Below, one piece after another: positions 51,589-62,280 of a DNA stretch of 64,000 nt (its first letter is position 1; each line of letters starts with the position of its first letter). The position numbers and the translations under genes are program-made. The notes under the pieces were generated by a model, which saw only the letters and a program-made list of their open reading frames with translations, was not told where the DNA came from and ran no database searches. Source of the DNA: Tetragonia tetragonoides (Eukaryota > Streptophyta > Magnoliopsida > Caryophyllales > Aizoaceae); assembly GCA_038025085.1 (NCBI GenBank), contig CM076147.1, positions 3,453,501 to 3,517,500 on the forward strand. Reading direction: 5' to 3'.

Positions 51589-52095
51589 TTATTCAGTCAT
51601 GGAATTTAAGCCCATTTCTCTCCTTGAGTTTTCAACCAGCATTCGTGGCAATGCTTTGATTAACGGATCCACAACATTGTCTTTCGACTTCACATAGTCA
51701 AGTGAGATATTTCCATTTTTAATCAATTGCCTAACGGTGTTATGTCTCCGACGAATATGTCTAGACTTACCGTTATACATGGAATTCTTTGCCCTTCCAA
51801 TAGCAGATTGACTATCACAATGTATGCTAATTGGCGGCACGGGTTTTTCCCAACAAGAAATATCTTCCAAAAATTGTCTAAGCTACTCGGCTTCTTCACC
51901 CACTTTATCTAAAGCAATGAATTCAGCCTCCATCGTGGATCTTGCTATACATGTTTGTTTGGAAGATTTCCAAGAGGTTGCACCTGCTCCGAGTGTGAAC
52001 ACATATCCACTCGTCGATCTAGAATCCTTAGAATCCGATATCCAATTAGCATCATAGTAACCTTCAAGTACCGCTGGATATCTCTTAAAGTGCAA
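51589..52095 (-). pseudogene. copia-2 RNase H
   Basis: Two overlapping frames. 51883-52095 has [20 protein letters not shown] and [20 protein letters not shown] (Glu of RNase H). 51589-51870 has ISIHCDSQSAIGRAKNSMYN, then SRHIRRRHNTVRQLI and KDNVVDPLIKALPR, the standard C-terminus. A frame break lies at about 51875. Confidence 0.85.
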
Positions 52096-52146
52096 ACCAA
52101 AGTTTTGGGTATATTTTAAATATCCAAGAACTTTAATTAACGCTTT

Positions 52147-52560
52147 TCAATGTTCTCTATTAGGATTATTCGTATAACGGCTTAGCCTACTTACTGCATG
52201 AGCAATATCAGGCCTTGTGCAGTTCATAACATACATTAAACTGCCTATTATACGCGAATAGTCAAGTTGAGACTTACTCTCCCCACTATTCTTTCTAAGG
52301 TGAACATTAGCTTCAAAAGATGTTCTCATTGGCTTAATCTTGTACCTTTTGAATTTTTTAAGTATTTTCTCAATATAATGAGATTGATTCAATACTAATC
52401 CATTGGATGTTTTAGAAATTTTAATTCCTAAGATAACATCCGCGATACCCATGTCTTTCATTTCAAATTTTCTTGCTAACATTTTCTTAGTAATATTGAC
52501 CATGTCATTATTACTACCAAAAATGAGCATATCATCTACGTGTAGACAAACTATTACGTA
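52147..52560 (-). pseudogene. copia-2 RT C-terminal half
   Basis: The minus strand just above the ORF reads VIVCLHVDDMLIFGSNND, the V-D-D catalytic box. KMLARKFEMKDMGIADVILG and SRIIGSLMYVMNCTRPDIAH follow, conserved in copia RT and its connection. Ends near 52147. Confidence 0.85.
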
Positions 52561-52609
52561 GTCTTTTTGATTTCCTTTGACATAGATACATTTGTCACCC
52601 TCATTAATT

Positions 52610-53199
52610 TTAAAACCAATTTGATAGCATTACACTATCAAATTTCTCATGCCATTGCTTAGGGGCTTGTTTTAAACCATAAAGCGATTTTACAAGGCGA
52701 TAAACTTTCCTTTCTTGTCCCGAGACAACGAATCCCTCGGGTTGAGCCATGTAAATCTTTTCATCTAAATCACCATTCAAGAATGATGTTTTTACATCCA
52801 TTTGGTGTATCTCTAAACCTTTTAACGCAGCTATTGCTAATAGCACGTGTATCGAAGTAATTCTTGTAACTGGTGAGAACGTGTCGAAGTAATCAAGGTC
52901 GCCTTTTTGGTTGTAACCTTTGACAACCAACCTTGCCTTATACTTCTCAATTGAACCATCTGCTCTTCTCTTCTTTTTAAAGATCCACTTGCATCCTAGT
53001 GTTTTATTGCAGGAGGCAAGTCTATCACTTCCCATACGTGGTTATGCATAATGGATTTAATTTCACTATTAATCGCCTCTTTCCAATGAGCGGCTTCTGA
53101 CAATGTCATGGCATGCTCAAAGGTTTGAGGTTCATCATCAATAAAGTAAGCAATATAGTCCGACGAATCTACATGTTTGATATGCTCTAGGTATAACAA
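52610..53199 (-). pseudogene. copia-2 RT N-terminal half
   Basis: 53199-52996 carries HWKEAINSEIKSIMHNHVWE; the next frame (53035-52610) carries CKWIFKKKRRADGSIEKYKA, YFDTFSPVTRITSIHVLLAI and QMDVKTSFLNGDLDEKIYMA. A frame break is near 53020. This piece directly abuts the LTR at 53201, so everything upstream of RT is deleted. Confidence 0.85.
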
Positions 53200-53200
53200 T

Positions 53201-53562
53201 CTTAAGATGTATTTGCTCCCTCGTGGTGCCCAAGGTATTAAGCAAACGTCTCCCAGAATAGAACGAATGCGTCTCTAATGGAAGCGGCACTTCAATCCAT
53301 TAAAGCTCCATCGAATACAACCAATGTCAATACTCAGAGATTTTGTAAAATAAGGAGAAAGTTTTATTCTGTAAAACAACGTTCTTTTTCAACAGAGCTT
53401 TTGGTTATTTATACTGCTTGGGAAAGGCAGTTATCCCAAATCTCTCAATAACTGACATGTTAGTTATTTTACTTTTAAGAAATAAAGAAAAAATAAATAA
53501 AGATACTATTTTATTTATTTATCAATTTTCTAACTCATACAAATAGGTATATATTTTCAACA
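53201..53562 (-). repeat. 5' LTR of copia-2, inner end trimmed
   Basis: Matches the other LTR from CTTAAGA outwards but lacks the terminal 6 bases, replaced by pol sequence. Confidence 0.85.
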
Positions 53563-54180
53563 GTTTCAAGAAGAAAAAAAACACAAAAATTCGTATGGGG
53601 CGGTTTCAAGGTGAGGCCACTCATATAAGCATAATTTCATGATAACGTCATTCTTGGTTATAAAGGTGATTCATAAGAAAATTATTAAAAAATAAATTTA
53701 AAAGGAACGTTGGTGGTATATGGAAGAGCTTTGTTAATTAGGCCACAAACTTGACAAGTCAAGTTTGGGAGTGATCAGGAAGAAAAAGGGTTAAAGCCTA
53801 AAGGTAGTTATAAGTATTTGATTACACAAGTAAAGAGCTGAATGCACTCCTGTCTCTTTTTCAAAAAAATGTAATTTATTATCATCAAATAATTAAAGTG
53901 GATTTTAATATTGTTTGTTGTTGTACTAGCACCAAGAATGCTTATAAGCATGCAATGTAACTGGCCAACCTAGCTATATTGGATAAGCTTGAACGAAAGC
54001 ATGTATTGATGGCGAGTTTGAATGGCAGCACAATACTCTTTGTTGGTCTTCAAACACTCCTTTAGCTAGAGCATCTCCAATACTACGATCCTATAAAAAG
54101 TTTTTTTTTTAATGTATAATAGTGTACATCATTAATATAAAAATCCTAGTTTATACTCATTCCTATCATTGCAATAAATC
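53563..54180. other. Intergenic DNA, nothing recognised
   Basis: AT-rich, no gene or element defined. Confidence 0.4.
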
Positions 54181-54197
54181 TCCAACAACCTCTTATT

Positions 54198-54967
54198 TTT
54201 ATTTTATTTTTTGAGGGAAAAAATAGAAATTGCTTTAATAATAGGCTATACGGCATCTACAAACGATATCCAATTCAACAATAAACGAATCTAAAATATC
54301 AGAAAACATTATAATTGAAAGACTATCAAGCACTTGAGATTTGACAATTCCGAACGGCTTCCTTTTTATCGTTGTTTTCCATATCACAGCCTCTTTGCGG
54401 AAGGCCCTGCCATAGCCTCGATAAATGTGTAACTCTGATATTGTAGACTGCCTCTTGAAGAATAAGATCCGCTGTATCACCATACAAACGAACTGAGGCC
54501 GCAAATTATCAACTTCATGTTTTACCTTCAATTCCGAACTAATTAGATAGAGACTAAGATGTCCTATAGCCAAGAAGAAAATCCTCCGAGCAGAGAACAC
54601 CCAACTGTACTCCATAAACCACAAAACTACCAACCCTCCAAAGATGAAGAGATAATCCTCACAAAAAGGAGTCAAAGTGAACCTCACAAATGGAGTCAAA
54701 ATGAACCTCACTAAAGGAGTCAAATTAACCTCACAATTGGTTTGATCAAAATCTCACCAAAAGAAGCGATTAAAACCTCACAATGGAGCAAAATTTATTG
54801 ACCTACTCAATCAAAAAGCCAAATAACAATGAAAAATGAAAAAATCTAGTAGAAAGAGGAGCTTATCGCTGGTAGATGACCAACGACAGCCCCGATTTCA
54901 TACCGTATAGAGCTTCAAGAGTTGAGAGAAATAGAAGACCAAGGTTTTTTGAGAGAAAAGAGAGGCT
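54198..54967 (-). mobile_element. Retroposon with 17-bp TSD
   Basis: TCCAACAACCTCTTATT flanks the insert at 54181-54197 and 54968-54984. The minus strand ends in an A-rich tail (CCCTCAAAAAATAAAATAAAA). A long TSD and A-tail indicate target-primed reverse transcription, as for LINEs, SINEs or retrocopies. The 3' end is homologous to 15507-15670, so this is a repeat family. The 5' end begins CTCTCTTTTCTCTC, like a leader. Confidence 0.85.
54235..54723 (-). CDS. Uncharacterised ORF inside retroposon, 162 aa
   Basis: I do not recognise the protein. It has a hydrophobic stretch at about residues 24-62 (LFIFGGLVVLWFMEYSWVFS and onward) and a basic middle (FRKEAVIWKTTIKRKPFG). The last 20 residues end in CRCRIAYY. 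That tail aligns with the coding remnant at 15507-15670, so the reading frame is probably real for the family and not chance. The N-terminus translates a threefold TGAGGTTCA(C/T)TTTGAC tandem repeat and may not be coding. The frame ends about 40 nt before the A-rich tail. Confidence 0.35.
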   Translation of the reverse strand: MTPLVRFILTPFVRFTLTPFCEDYLFIFGGLVVLWFMEYSWVFSARRIFFLAIGHLSLYLISSELKVKHEVDNLRPQFVCMVIQRILFFKRQSTISELHIYRGYGRAFRKEAVIWKTTIKRKPFGIVKSQVLDSLSIIMFSDILDSFIVELDIVCRCRIAYY

Positions 54968-55104
54968 TCCAACAACCTCTTATTGTGAGACCTAAAGTAG
55001 AAAAAGGCCATGCCACTTAAACGTGGTTTTTGTAGACAATGCAGCGTAATACGATCAATTTATAAAACTTTCAAAGTTTTTAGATATATTACTATGGGAA
55101 TGAT

Positions 55105-55890
55105 CAAGGTTTTTAAAAGAACTAGTTACATTCCCGTGCGATGTACGGTTTGATACAAAGATTCTCTTCTATGAACCTCTCCCTTAATTAATATCGTACA
55201 TAAACCTACCACATTATTGTATCAGTTATAGAGTAGAATACCAAAATATACAATATCTCATTTCTTGTTAATCATGATATAAAACTGGTTTGTATAACCA
55301 AATCTTTATTATTATTTTTGCAATTTACCCTAATATCTAGTCCAAAAAACCACGACCACTACTACTTTTTGATGCAGTTTACTCCAAATATCCAGTCAAA
55401 AGAATCAAAGTCTAAGTATCAAATGGATGCAATGAAATTGTGTTTATAATTAGTTAACAACTATGTATACCCATCATTGGAAGCTAATTCACATATCATT
55501 TCTACTATGTATATATTACCGTTAAGAGAAAATAATACAAAAATTCAAATAGTAACGATGTACAACTTTGACTCGAATATAGTGAGCTCTATTGTTAAAG
55601 CATGCATGCATCCGCCAAAATAAAATGTATCAATAGAAAAATATATACATAATCTTGTTGTTATATGCATGTATCATATAAAAATTTAAGGAAGTATTTA
55701 ATATTAGTGTAGATACATGCAATAATGTAGATTCATGCATTAGTGTAGATTCATGCATTTTATGTTATGATGACGTGTCAAGTTATGTGAGTTTGTATCG
55801 CTTATGTGGATGCACACGTGTCCATCAAGCAACGTGCAATATCCATATATATATATATGTTTTTCTTCACAAACCTCTTTAAAAACCTTG
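55105..55890. mobile_element. TIR element with CAAGGTTTTTAAA ends
   Basis: CAAGGTTTTTAAAAGAAC at the left and CTCTTTAAAAACCTTG at the right are inverted repeats. Inside the left end is TTCCCGTGCGATGTACGG, a type of motif often seen in plant repeats. Near 55700-55760, TAGTGTAGATTCATGCAT is tandemly repeated. 786 bp. No TSD found, so the class is unassigned. Confidence 0.5.
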
Positions 55891-56104
55891 TATTATATAT
55901 GAATGCACTTGTAAATTGGAGAAAATATGGTAAATAGAAAAAGAATGTGTAACTTAACACACCAATTTAAAAGCTATAGATATACCAAGTACAACTGAAC
56001 AAATACAACTGTTGACATAAGAATGCATTTTGCCATGATATTGTTCATGGAAACTCCATATGCAATAACCTCCTAGGTTAAGAATATATTACGTGTCTCG
56101 GCAA

Positions 56105-56276
56105 TGATAGAATATAATTAAATATGTAAATATTTAGTTAATTCATAATAGGCTTATGTGTATAGTCAGGCCCTTATGTTTGTATTAGGGTTATGACCCA
56201 ACTTTCCTTCTGTAAACCTTTGGTATATATTGTTAATAATAACGAGGTAATCCTCACGGAATTATACCAGATAACA
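56105..56276 (+). repeat. 5' LTR of copia-3
   Basis: TGATAGAATATAA...CCAGATAACA, 172 bp. Preceded by GGCAA. Confidence 0.95.
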
Positions 56277-56288
56277 TGGTATCAGAGC
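56277..56288 (+). other. Primer-binding site of copia-3 (initiator tRNA-Met)
   Basis: TGGTATCAGAGC adjoining the LTR without spacer. Confidence 0.95.
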
Positions 56289-56539
56289 AAAACCTCTGAA
56301 AATCCTACCCCTCTCAAAAAGCCGCCAGCCGAACTCGAAGACCACCGCCTGTGGTCGACCGTCCACCTCTTCCTCCGACCGCCGATCACGCCTGCGCCAG
56401 GTCACGACCGTGTTGCCGCTCCTCCTAGGCCGCTCATTCAAACGCTTCCGCTGCCACCACGCGCCGCCCGCGCCCGCCTTCTCTCACACCCGCCTGCTGT
56501 CGGGTGTAGGTAGTTCCGTCCACCTCTTGTTGGGATATT

Positions 56540-57299
56540 GTGTTTTGTTTTTTGTCTTGTGTTTGCCATGGCTGCCGACCCCCCCCCCCACCTCCGGCCT
56601 ATGGTATCACCAACATAAAAACTTACATCCCCCTCCAACTTGACCTTAATGCTTTAAACTATGATGCTTGGCGTGAATTATTTGAAACTCATTGTTTAAG
56701 TTTTGGGGTGTTTGGAAATCTTGACGGAACCTCTCAACCCTCGAAAAATAATGACACTAAATGGAAAAAAATTGATGGCATAGTTAAGTTATGGATTTAT
56801 GACACAATATCCCAATCCCTGCTCACCATGATCCTTAAACCCAAAGTCACAGCCCACAACCTTTGGACATCCCTAGAACAACTGTTTAGAGATAATAAGG
56901 AAACTCGTGCCCTTCCATTGTCTAATGAAATCAGTAATATTGATATGGGGGATATGACCGTTCATGATTATTGTGCCCGCTATTGCCGACCTTCTTGCTA
57001 ATGTGGATAGTCCTATCACTGAGCGTCAATTGGTAGTTTATACTATAAATGGCCTTTCCGACAAATTTGAGTCCATCACCAATGTCATCCAACACCACAA
57101 ACCTTTTTTGACATTTTTCCAATGTCGATCTATGCTCACCCTAGAGGAGCAACGTCTCGCCAAGCAACCCAAAGTCCAACCCCGTCACACCGATCATCCC
57201 TCCTCCTCCATGATCCTCTATGCTCAACTCTACCCCTACCCCGCCTCCCCTGCACCCGCAACTGTCCCCCCACCCACCTTCGCCCAACACCCTCCTTGA
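56540..57299 (+). pseudogene. gag: copia-3 Gag
   Basis: ITNIKTYIPLQLDLNALNYD, WRELFETHCLSFGVFGNLDG and KVTAHNLWTSLEQLFRDNKE are the Gag (UBN2-type) core of plant copia elements. The frame changes near 56985, from DYCARYCRPSC to LLANVDSPITERQLVVYTIN, within a conserved helix. The start is unclear because the stretch before IKTYI is Pro/Arg-rich and C-homopolymeric (56580-56590), prone to slippage. No CCHC knuckle is visible downstream, only a Pro-rich region to about 57890, so the knuckle is absent or lost. Confidence 0.8.
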
Positions 57300-57890
57300 C
57301 CGGCCCAAGCCTACTACTAGGCCACCCAACACCCTCCTCCCTCCTACCCAACTCCTCCCTATCATCTCACCACCTCCTACCCTTACCCGTACCCCCCACC
57401 CGCAAACCCCGCCCCTTCTAACCCACAACTTGCTGCTGCCCCCGAGCCACCCAAGACCACCCAACCCCGCGGCAGTCGGCACCATAAAGGCAAGGACAAG
57501 GCCGACGGAGGACAGGTCACGACAGCTGTCACCGCTCCAGTCGGGCCCTCCACGTCATTTTGGCAGCCGAGCTTTTGGAACCCCAACCGATTCATGCCGG
57601 GAGGGTGGCCGTACCCACCGCCGACCCTCCCTGCCCAGCCTGCCATGGCCAATCCCGCCGCCCCCGCCCCTGCTGCAAACAGCGGTGGCGTGGGCCTTCT
57701 TAGTCGTCGTCCCGGGTCGTAGCCCGCGGCCCACGTTGCACAGGTTGCTCACTCCGGCCCCGTTCACACGGCGTCCAGCCCCTCGAACCAGGTCCCACCT
57801 CCTTGGACCTGGTTTGCAGTGGCCCCCACCGCACCCGCGGCTTCAGCTCCCACCTAGCCCACCACCACCTTACCCCAATTGTTTAACACT
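57300..57890 (+). other. copia-3 proline-rich, C-rich linker
   Basis: Strongly C-rich DNA (CCCCACCC, CCTCCTCC) between Gag and protease. All frames on both strands are open for long stretches because of composition; the minus-strand Gly/Arg ORFs here are artefacts. Confidence 0.6.
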
Positions 57891-57899
57891 TTGTCTCTG

Positions 57900-58124
57900 T
57901 AGGGTCCGAGTGATAGTGGTTGGTATATGGACACCACTACCACGGCCCATCTAACGTCCCAGTCAGGTAATCTAAGTACCATTTTTAATTTAAATCATCA
58001 TAATTCTGTGACTGTTGGTAACGGATCCGCGATTCCTGTGACATGTACGGGCTACTCCTACCTTCCATCCCTCTCCCATCCCCTTCACCTCCAAAATATC
58101 CTTGTTGCTCCTCAAATTATATAA
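57900..58124 (+). pseudogene. copia-3 protease
   Basis: SGWYMDTTTTAHLTSQSGNL with IFNLNHHNSVTVGNGSAIPV matches copia protease, but the active-site DTG is DTT (Gly replaced by Thr). LHLQNILVAPQI ends the domain, followed by a stop. Confidence 0.75.
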
Positions 58125-58196
58125 AATCTTGTCTCTGTCCGTTGTTTCGTTCGGGATAACCATTGTCGTGTTGCCTTTGACCTCTATGGCTTTTCT

Positions 58197-59315
58197 GTGT
58201 ATGATTTTCAGACTTGGGCACCTCTTCTCCGATGTGATAGTGACGGGGAGCTATATCCAGTCACCTCCACCACCACAAAATTAGGCCATCCCATCGCCCT
58301 CATCACCAGCTCCTGCTCAACTTGGCATCGTTACCTAGGCCATCCTGGCGACTCTACTATCCAGTCTTTAATTGAGAGTGGTTTTATTGAGTGTAATAAG
58401 GATAAACATTCCAGTTTGTGTCATGCTTGTCAGTTAGGCAAACATGTTAGACTTCCCTTTTTCCCATCTATGTCAACTGTTAGCTCCCCCTTTGAAATTG
58501 TTTATTCGGATATTTGGACCTCCTCCGTCCCCAGTGTGAGCGGAATACGCTATTATGTCATCTTCTTAGACCATTTCTCTCAATTCTTATGGGTCTATCC
58601 CCTTCGTCGCAAAAGTGATGCCTTCTCTAAATTCTTATATTTTAGAGCTTATGTTAAAACCCAATTCAATTGTGAACTTAAGGCATTTCAATGTGACCAC
58701 GGGGGTGAATTTGACAACACACCCCTCCATGACCTTTTCGCAGCTAATGGTATCCTTATCCGGTTCTCTTGCCCGCGCACTTCCCAACAAAATGGAAAAT
58801 CTTAGCGCATGCTCCGCACCATCAATAACATCATCCGCACCCTTCTCTTCCAAGCCCAAATACCTCCCTCATATTGGGTTGAGGCCCTTCATATGGCCGC
58901 CCATCTCCTCAATCTCCTTCCCTCCTCCACCATCTCCAATCAAATTTCCTTTACCCGTCTCTTCAAAAAACCCGCTTCCCACTCTCATCTCCGCATATTT
59001 GGGTGTCTCTGTTATCCCAACCTCTCTTCCTGCACACCACATAAATTATCCCCCCGTTCCTCTCCCTGTGTCTTTCTTGGGTACCCCTCCAATCATCGGG
59101 GTTCTTGGTGTCTTGACTTAGCTAGCCGCAAAATCATTATATCTCGTCATGTCAACTTTGACGAAACCTCTTTTCCTTTCTCAACCTTTTCCACCAACCC
59201 TCCCACCACATATGATTTCCTTGACCACGATACCGACCCATTTCCTCTCCACCAACTCCTTCGCCCCTCCCTACTCCCACGCCCGCTGACACGGCGCCAC
59301 ATACCCCCCACCTGA
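58197..59315 (+). pseudogene. copia-3 integrase, catalytic Glu codon replaced by stop
   Basis: TWHRYLGHPGDSTIQSLIES and SLCHACQLGKHVRLPF form the HHCC zinc domain. EIVYSDIWTSSVPS gives the first Asp and AFQCDHGGEFDNTPLHDLF the second. Then SQQNGKS is followed by TAG at 58803-58805 in the exact position of the catalytic Glu (QQNGxxER), after which RMLRTINNIIRTLLFQAQIP continues in frame. The C-terminal block FGCLCYPNLSSCTPHKLSPR and SPCVFLGYPSNHRG is intact. Confidence 0.85.
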
Positions 59316-59319
59316 CAGC

Positions 59320-59560
59320 CGTGTCTCCCCCTCTCCCTCCCCTCTTCACACCGAGGCCCCCACCTCGCCCTCACCTACCTCTCCCCCCTCCCCCTCCCCC
59401 TCCCCCTCACCTCCGCCCCTCCCTCCCGTCACGCACCAGTTGACCACTCGTGGTCAGCTAGGTGTCATCAAACAAAAAAAATTCTACAATCTCCACACCT
59501 CCACTTCCTCCCCTATCCCTCGCTCTTATGTCTAGGCTCTCAAGGATCCTAACTGGCGGG
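59320..59560 (+). other. copia-3 integrase-RT linker, C-rich
   Basis: CCCTCCCCCTC-rich low-complexity DNA. No domain. Confidence 0.6.
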
Positions 59561-59565
59561 CTGCT

Positions 59566-60180
59566 ATGCAGTCTGAATTTGATGCTTTACTTAAAAATGA
59601 TACTTGGAACTTGGTCCCTCGACCCAAAGGGGTTAATGTGCTACGTTCGATGTGGCTTTATAAGCACAAGTGCAATTCTGATGGTACCCTTGAACGGTAT
59701 AAAGCCCGCATGGTTACTAATGGCAAGTATCAACGCCCAGGGATTGATTGTGATGAGACCTTTAGCTCCGTTGTCAAACCTGCCACCTTCCGTACTGTCC
59801 TTAACCTGGCTCTCTCTCACTCTTGGCCTATTCACCAACTCGATGTCAAAAACGCCTTCCTCCGTGGTCACCTACAGGAAACTGTATACATTCATCAACC
59901 CCCCGGGCTTGTAGATCCTGCCCACCCAGATTATGTGTGTCACCTTCGCAAATCACTTTATGGCCTTAAACAAGCCCCTCGGGCTTGGTACCAGCGTTTT
60001 GCCGAGTTTATGACTCGCATTGGTTTTTCACACAGCAAATCTGACTCATCCCTTTCATTCACCACCACAGCCAACATACAACCTACCTTCTCCTCTATGT
60101 GGATGACATCGTCCTCACTGCCTCCTCCGACTCCCTCCTTCGCCACATCATCATCTTCCTTAGTGCCGAATTCTCCATGA
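59566..60180 (+). pseudogene. copia-3 RT N-terminal half
   Basis: MQSEFDALLKNDTWNLVPRP, TLERYKARMVTNGKYQRPGI, FSSVVKPATFRTVLNLALSH and QLDVKNAFLRGHLQETVYIH carry the copia RT signature with the first catalytic Asp. The frame shifts near 60080, after SHSKSDSSLS; the catalytic box continues in the next frame. Confidence 0.85.
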
Positions 60181-60995
60181 CCGATCTTGGACCTCTACAC
60201 TACTTCCTTGGTGTAACTGCCTCCCGTATCCCACAGAGCCTATTTTTTTCCCAAAAGAAATATGCCACTGAGATTCTTGATCGTGCTCACATGGCTGACT
60301 GTAAACCCTGCACCACTCCTGTCGACATCAAGTCCAAACTTGGTCCCGACGACCCTCCTGTGGCCGACTCTTCCCTCTACCGCAGCCTCGCAGGTGCTCT
60401 ACAGTATCTCACCTTCACTCGTCCGGACATCTCCTATGGTGTCCAACATATTTGCCTCTACATGCATGATCCCCGAAAACCCCACCTCTTGGCACTCAAA
60501 TGCATCCTGCGTTACATACAGGGCACCCTTGATTATGGTCTGCATCTCTACCCATCCTCCATCAGTGGTCTCACCGCCTACTCCGATGCTGATTGGGTCG
60601 GCTGCCTGGATAGTCGCCGCTCCACCTCAGGTTATTGTGTGTTCCTCGGTGACAACCTTTTGTCTTGGTCCTCAAAATGCCATGGCACTGTCTCCCGATC
60701 TAGCGCCGAGGAGGAATACCACGGCGTCGCCAACGCCGTTGCTGAGACATGTTGGCTACGCAACTTGCTGCTAGAGCTCCACTGCCCTGTAACACGGGCC
60801 ACTCTCGTCTATTATGACAATGTTAGTGCGGTCTACCTCCCCACTAACCCGGTGCAACATCAGCGCACCAAACATATCAAAAGGTCGCTCTTGGTCATGT
60901 CCGTGTACTTCATGTTCCATCCACTTCACAATATGCAAATATGTTTACAAAGGGCCTTCCTTCGTCTCTTTTTACTGACTTTTGCTCCAGCCTGA
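60085..60995 (+). pseudogene. copia-3 RT C-terminal half and RNase H
   Basis: LLYVDDIVLTASSDSLLRHI holds the YVDD box. ALQYLTFTRPDISYGVQHIC, WVGCLDSRRSTSGYCVFLGD, SRSSAEEEYHGVANAVAETC and VYYDNVSAVYLPTNPVQHQR complete the RT connection and RNase H with the expected Asp/Glu residues. After KHI the frame drifts (RSLLVMSVYFMF instead of the usual EIDxHFVR), a late frameshift. Ends about 35 nt before the 3' LTR. Confidence 0.85.
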
Positions 60996-61020
60996 GCGTT
61001 CGTCCTCCTCCCGCTCCGAC

Positions 61021-61030
61021 TGTGGGGGTG
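61021..61030 (+). other. Polypurine tract of copia-3
   Basis: TGTGGGGGTG directly before the 3' LTR. Confidence 0.75.
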
Positions 61031-61201
61031 TGATAGAATATAATTAGATATATAATATTTAGTTAATTCATAATAGGCTTATGTGTATAGTCAGGCCCTT
61101 ATGTTTGTATTAGAGTTACGGCCTAACTTTCCTTCTGTAAACCTTTGGTATATATTGTTAATAAAAGCGAGATAATCCTCACAGAATTATACCAGATAAC
61201 A
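61031..61201 (+). repeat. 3' LTR of copia-3
   Basis: 171 bp, TGATAG...TAACA, followed by GGCAA. Confidence 0.95.
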
Positions 61202-61750
61202 GGCAAGTGTTGGTAGCAAAAAATATTGGACATGAACACTGTGAGTTGATAGAAGTTCCGGTGCTTATATATAGAGCTAGTAACGAAACTAGGAACTAGT
61301 AGTAGTAGAAGGAGAAGACGACGACTAGTATTAGTAGTATTATGGATTTTTTTATCTTTAATTTGTCTTCTTTTTTTTGTCATGGTGATTCTTTTTTGTT
61401 CAGAGCAAAGATGACATGTCCTTCTAATGGTACGAAAACTAAGTCTTTTACTCGAAATGGCTACTTATACATCCTGTGTATATTATACCCTCTTGTTTTT
61501 TGTGAGTGGAAGGATAAATTTGTCCCTTACTCCTTGAAATTTCAGGAGGTAATATGGGTATGGTGAAAAGGAGGGAAAAGGGGGAAATGAGAGAGATAGA
61601 CACAAAAAAGGAAGACAATGGGGTGTAATATACACAAGGTGTATGGCTAAGTTAATTGCTTTTACTCGTACACTGTTACTGCGGATGTGACCCTATAATT
61701 TGGTTACAAGAGAGAAGACAAGAAACAAGTGGAGTAGTAATTGTATTATG

Positions 61751-62280
61751 TAGGGGTGGGCAGAAAGTGCGAGTATCCAGTACCGGAATTGGAATTGGTG
61801 GTTGCGGAATCAAAATTGGTGCATTCAATTCCAATTCCAATTCCAATTCCAATTCTCAAAAATAGGAACCGATACCAACTAATTCAAATTACAACTCCAA
61901 ATTCTGAGTTTTGGGATTGGAACAGGTTGGGTACCCAGTGTATCAGTACCTAAGAGTCCCACTGGTGGAATGACATGAAATACGAGTTTTCAAACCTCCG
62001 AAAATGTCAAGTTATGTAAACAATTATGAATGTATCATGAAGTGTTAAAATAGAGACCAATCAAACGATGCAAGATGCACAAATCAAACTAAATTGATTA
62101 TGTTTGATTGGTGAATTTAAATGTATTTAAAAAAAACTCTAAATAGGCTCATTGTTGATTTTAAAAACTACTAAATTTGGATTTTATAATAGACCTGGAC
62201 TAAGAATTAGGAATCGTTGAATTTAATTCCAGTTTTGGGTAGTGCAATACTCAGTGGATACCCAGTTACACTCACCCCTA
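61751..62280. mobile_element. hAT-like element with TAGGGGTG ends
   Basis: Starts TAGGGGTGGGCAG, ends CTCACCCCTA; ATTATG on both sides (61745-61750, 62281-62286). GTATCCAGT near the left end and GGATACCCAG near the right are also inverted. The TAGGGGTGGGC terminus is typical of hAT. The full 8-bp TSD is imperfect. Contains a (TTCCAA)5 array at about 61829-61858. 530 bp. Confidence 0.65.
61826..61858 (+). repeat. (TTCCAA)n tandem repeat
   Basis: Five tandem TTCCAA units; GGAATTGGAATTGG lies inverted about 40 bp upstream, so the two can form a hairpin. Confidence 0.85.

Larger units (their letters stand above)
50675..53562 (-). mobile_element. Ty1/copia element copia-2 with internal deletion
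   Basis: LTRs at 50675-51045 and 53201-53562 flank pol sequence only: RT and RNase H on the minus strand. The primer site, gag, protease and integrase are missing, and pol abuts the 5' LTR, whose last bases (GAGACA at the other LTR) are also lost. One deletion therefore ran from the LTR edge into pol. The purine tract by the 3' LTR is intact. No 5-bp TSD is visible. Confidence 0.85.
56105..61201 (+). mobile_element. Ty1/copia retrotransposon copia-3, structurally complete
   Basis: LTRs at 56105-56276 and 61031-61201, TSD GGCAA at 56100-56104 and 61202-61206, perfect initiator-Met primer site and a GTGGGGGTG purine tract. The order is gag, protease, integrase, RT, RNase H. LTRs differ by about ten substitutions and one 1-nt indel in 171 bp, more than copia-1, so it is the older insertion. 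5097 bp. Stops and frameshifts disable it. Confidence 0.95.

Noticed and set aside
53589..53597. ATTCGTATG also at 50600-50608 as a TSD of copia-2
   Set aside because: Not adjacent to either LTR end and longer than copia duplications; probably chance.
55130..55170. TTCCCGTGCGATGTACGG as a Helitron end
   Set aside because: No CTRR terminus with hairpin seen and the flanks show inverted repeats, which Helitrons lack.
57136..57767. Several long minus-strand Gly/Arg-rich ORFs
   Set aside because: They arise from the C-rich plus-strand linker of copia-3; no domain and opposite to the coding strand.
59147..59374. Minus-strand ORFs opposite copia-3 integrase end
   Set aside because: Composition artefacts of the CCCTCC-rich linker.
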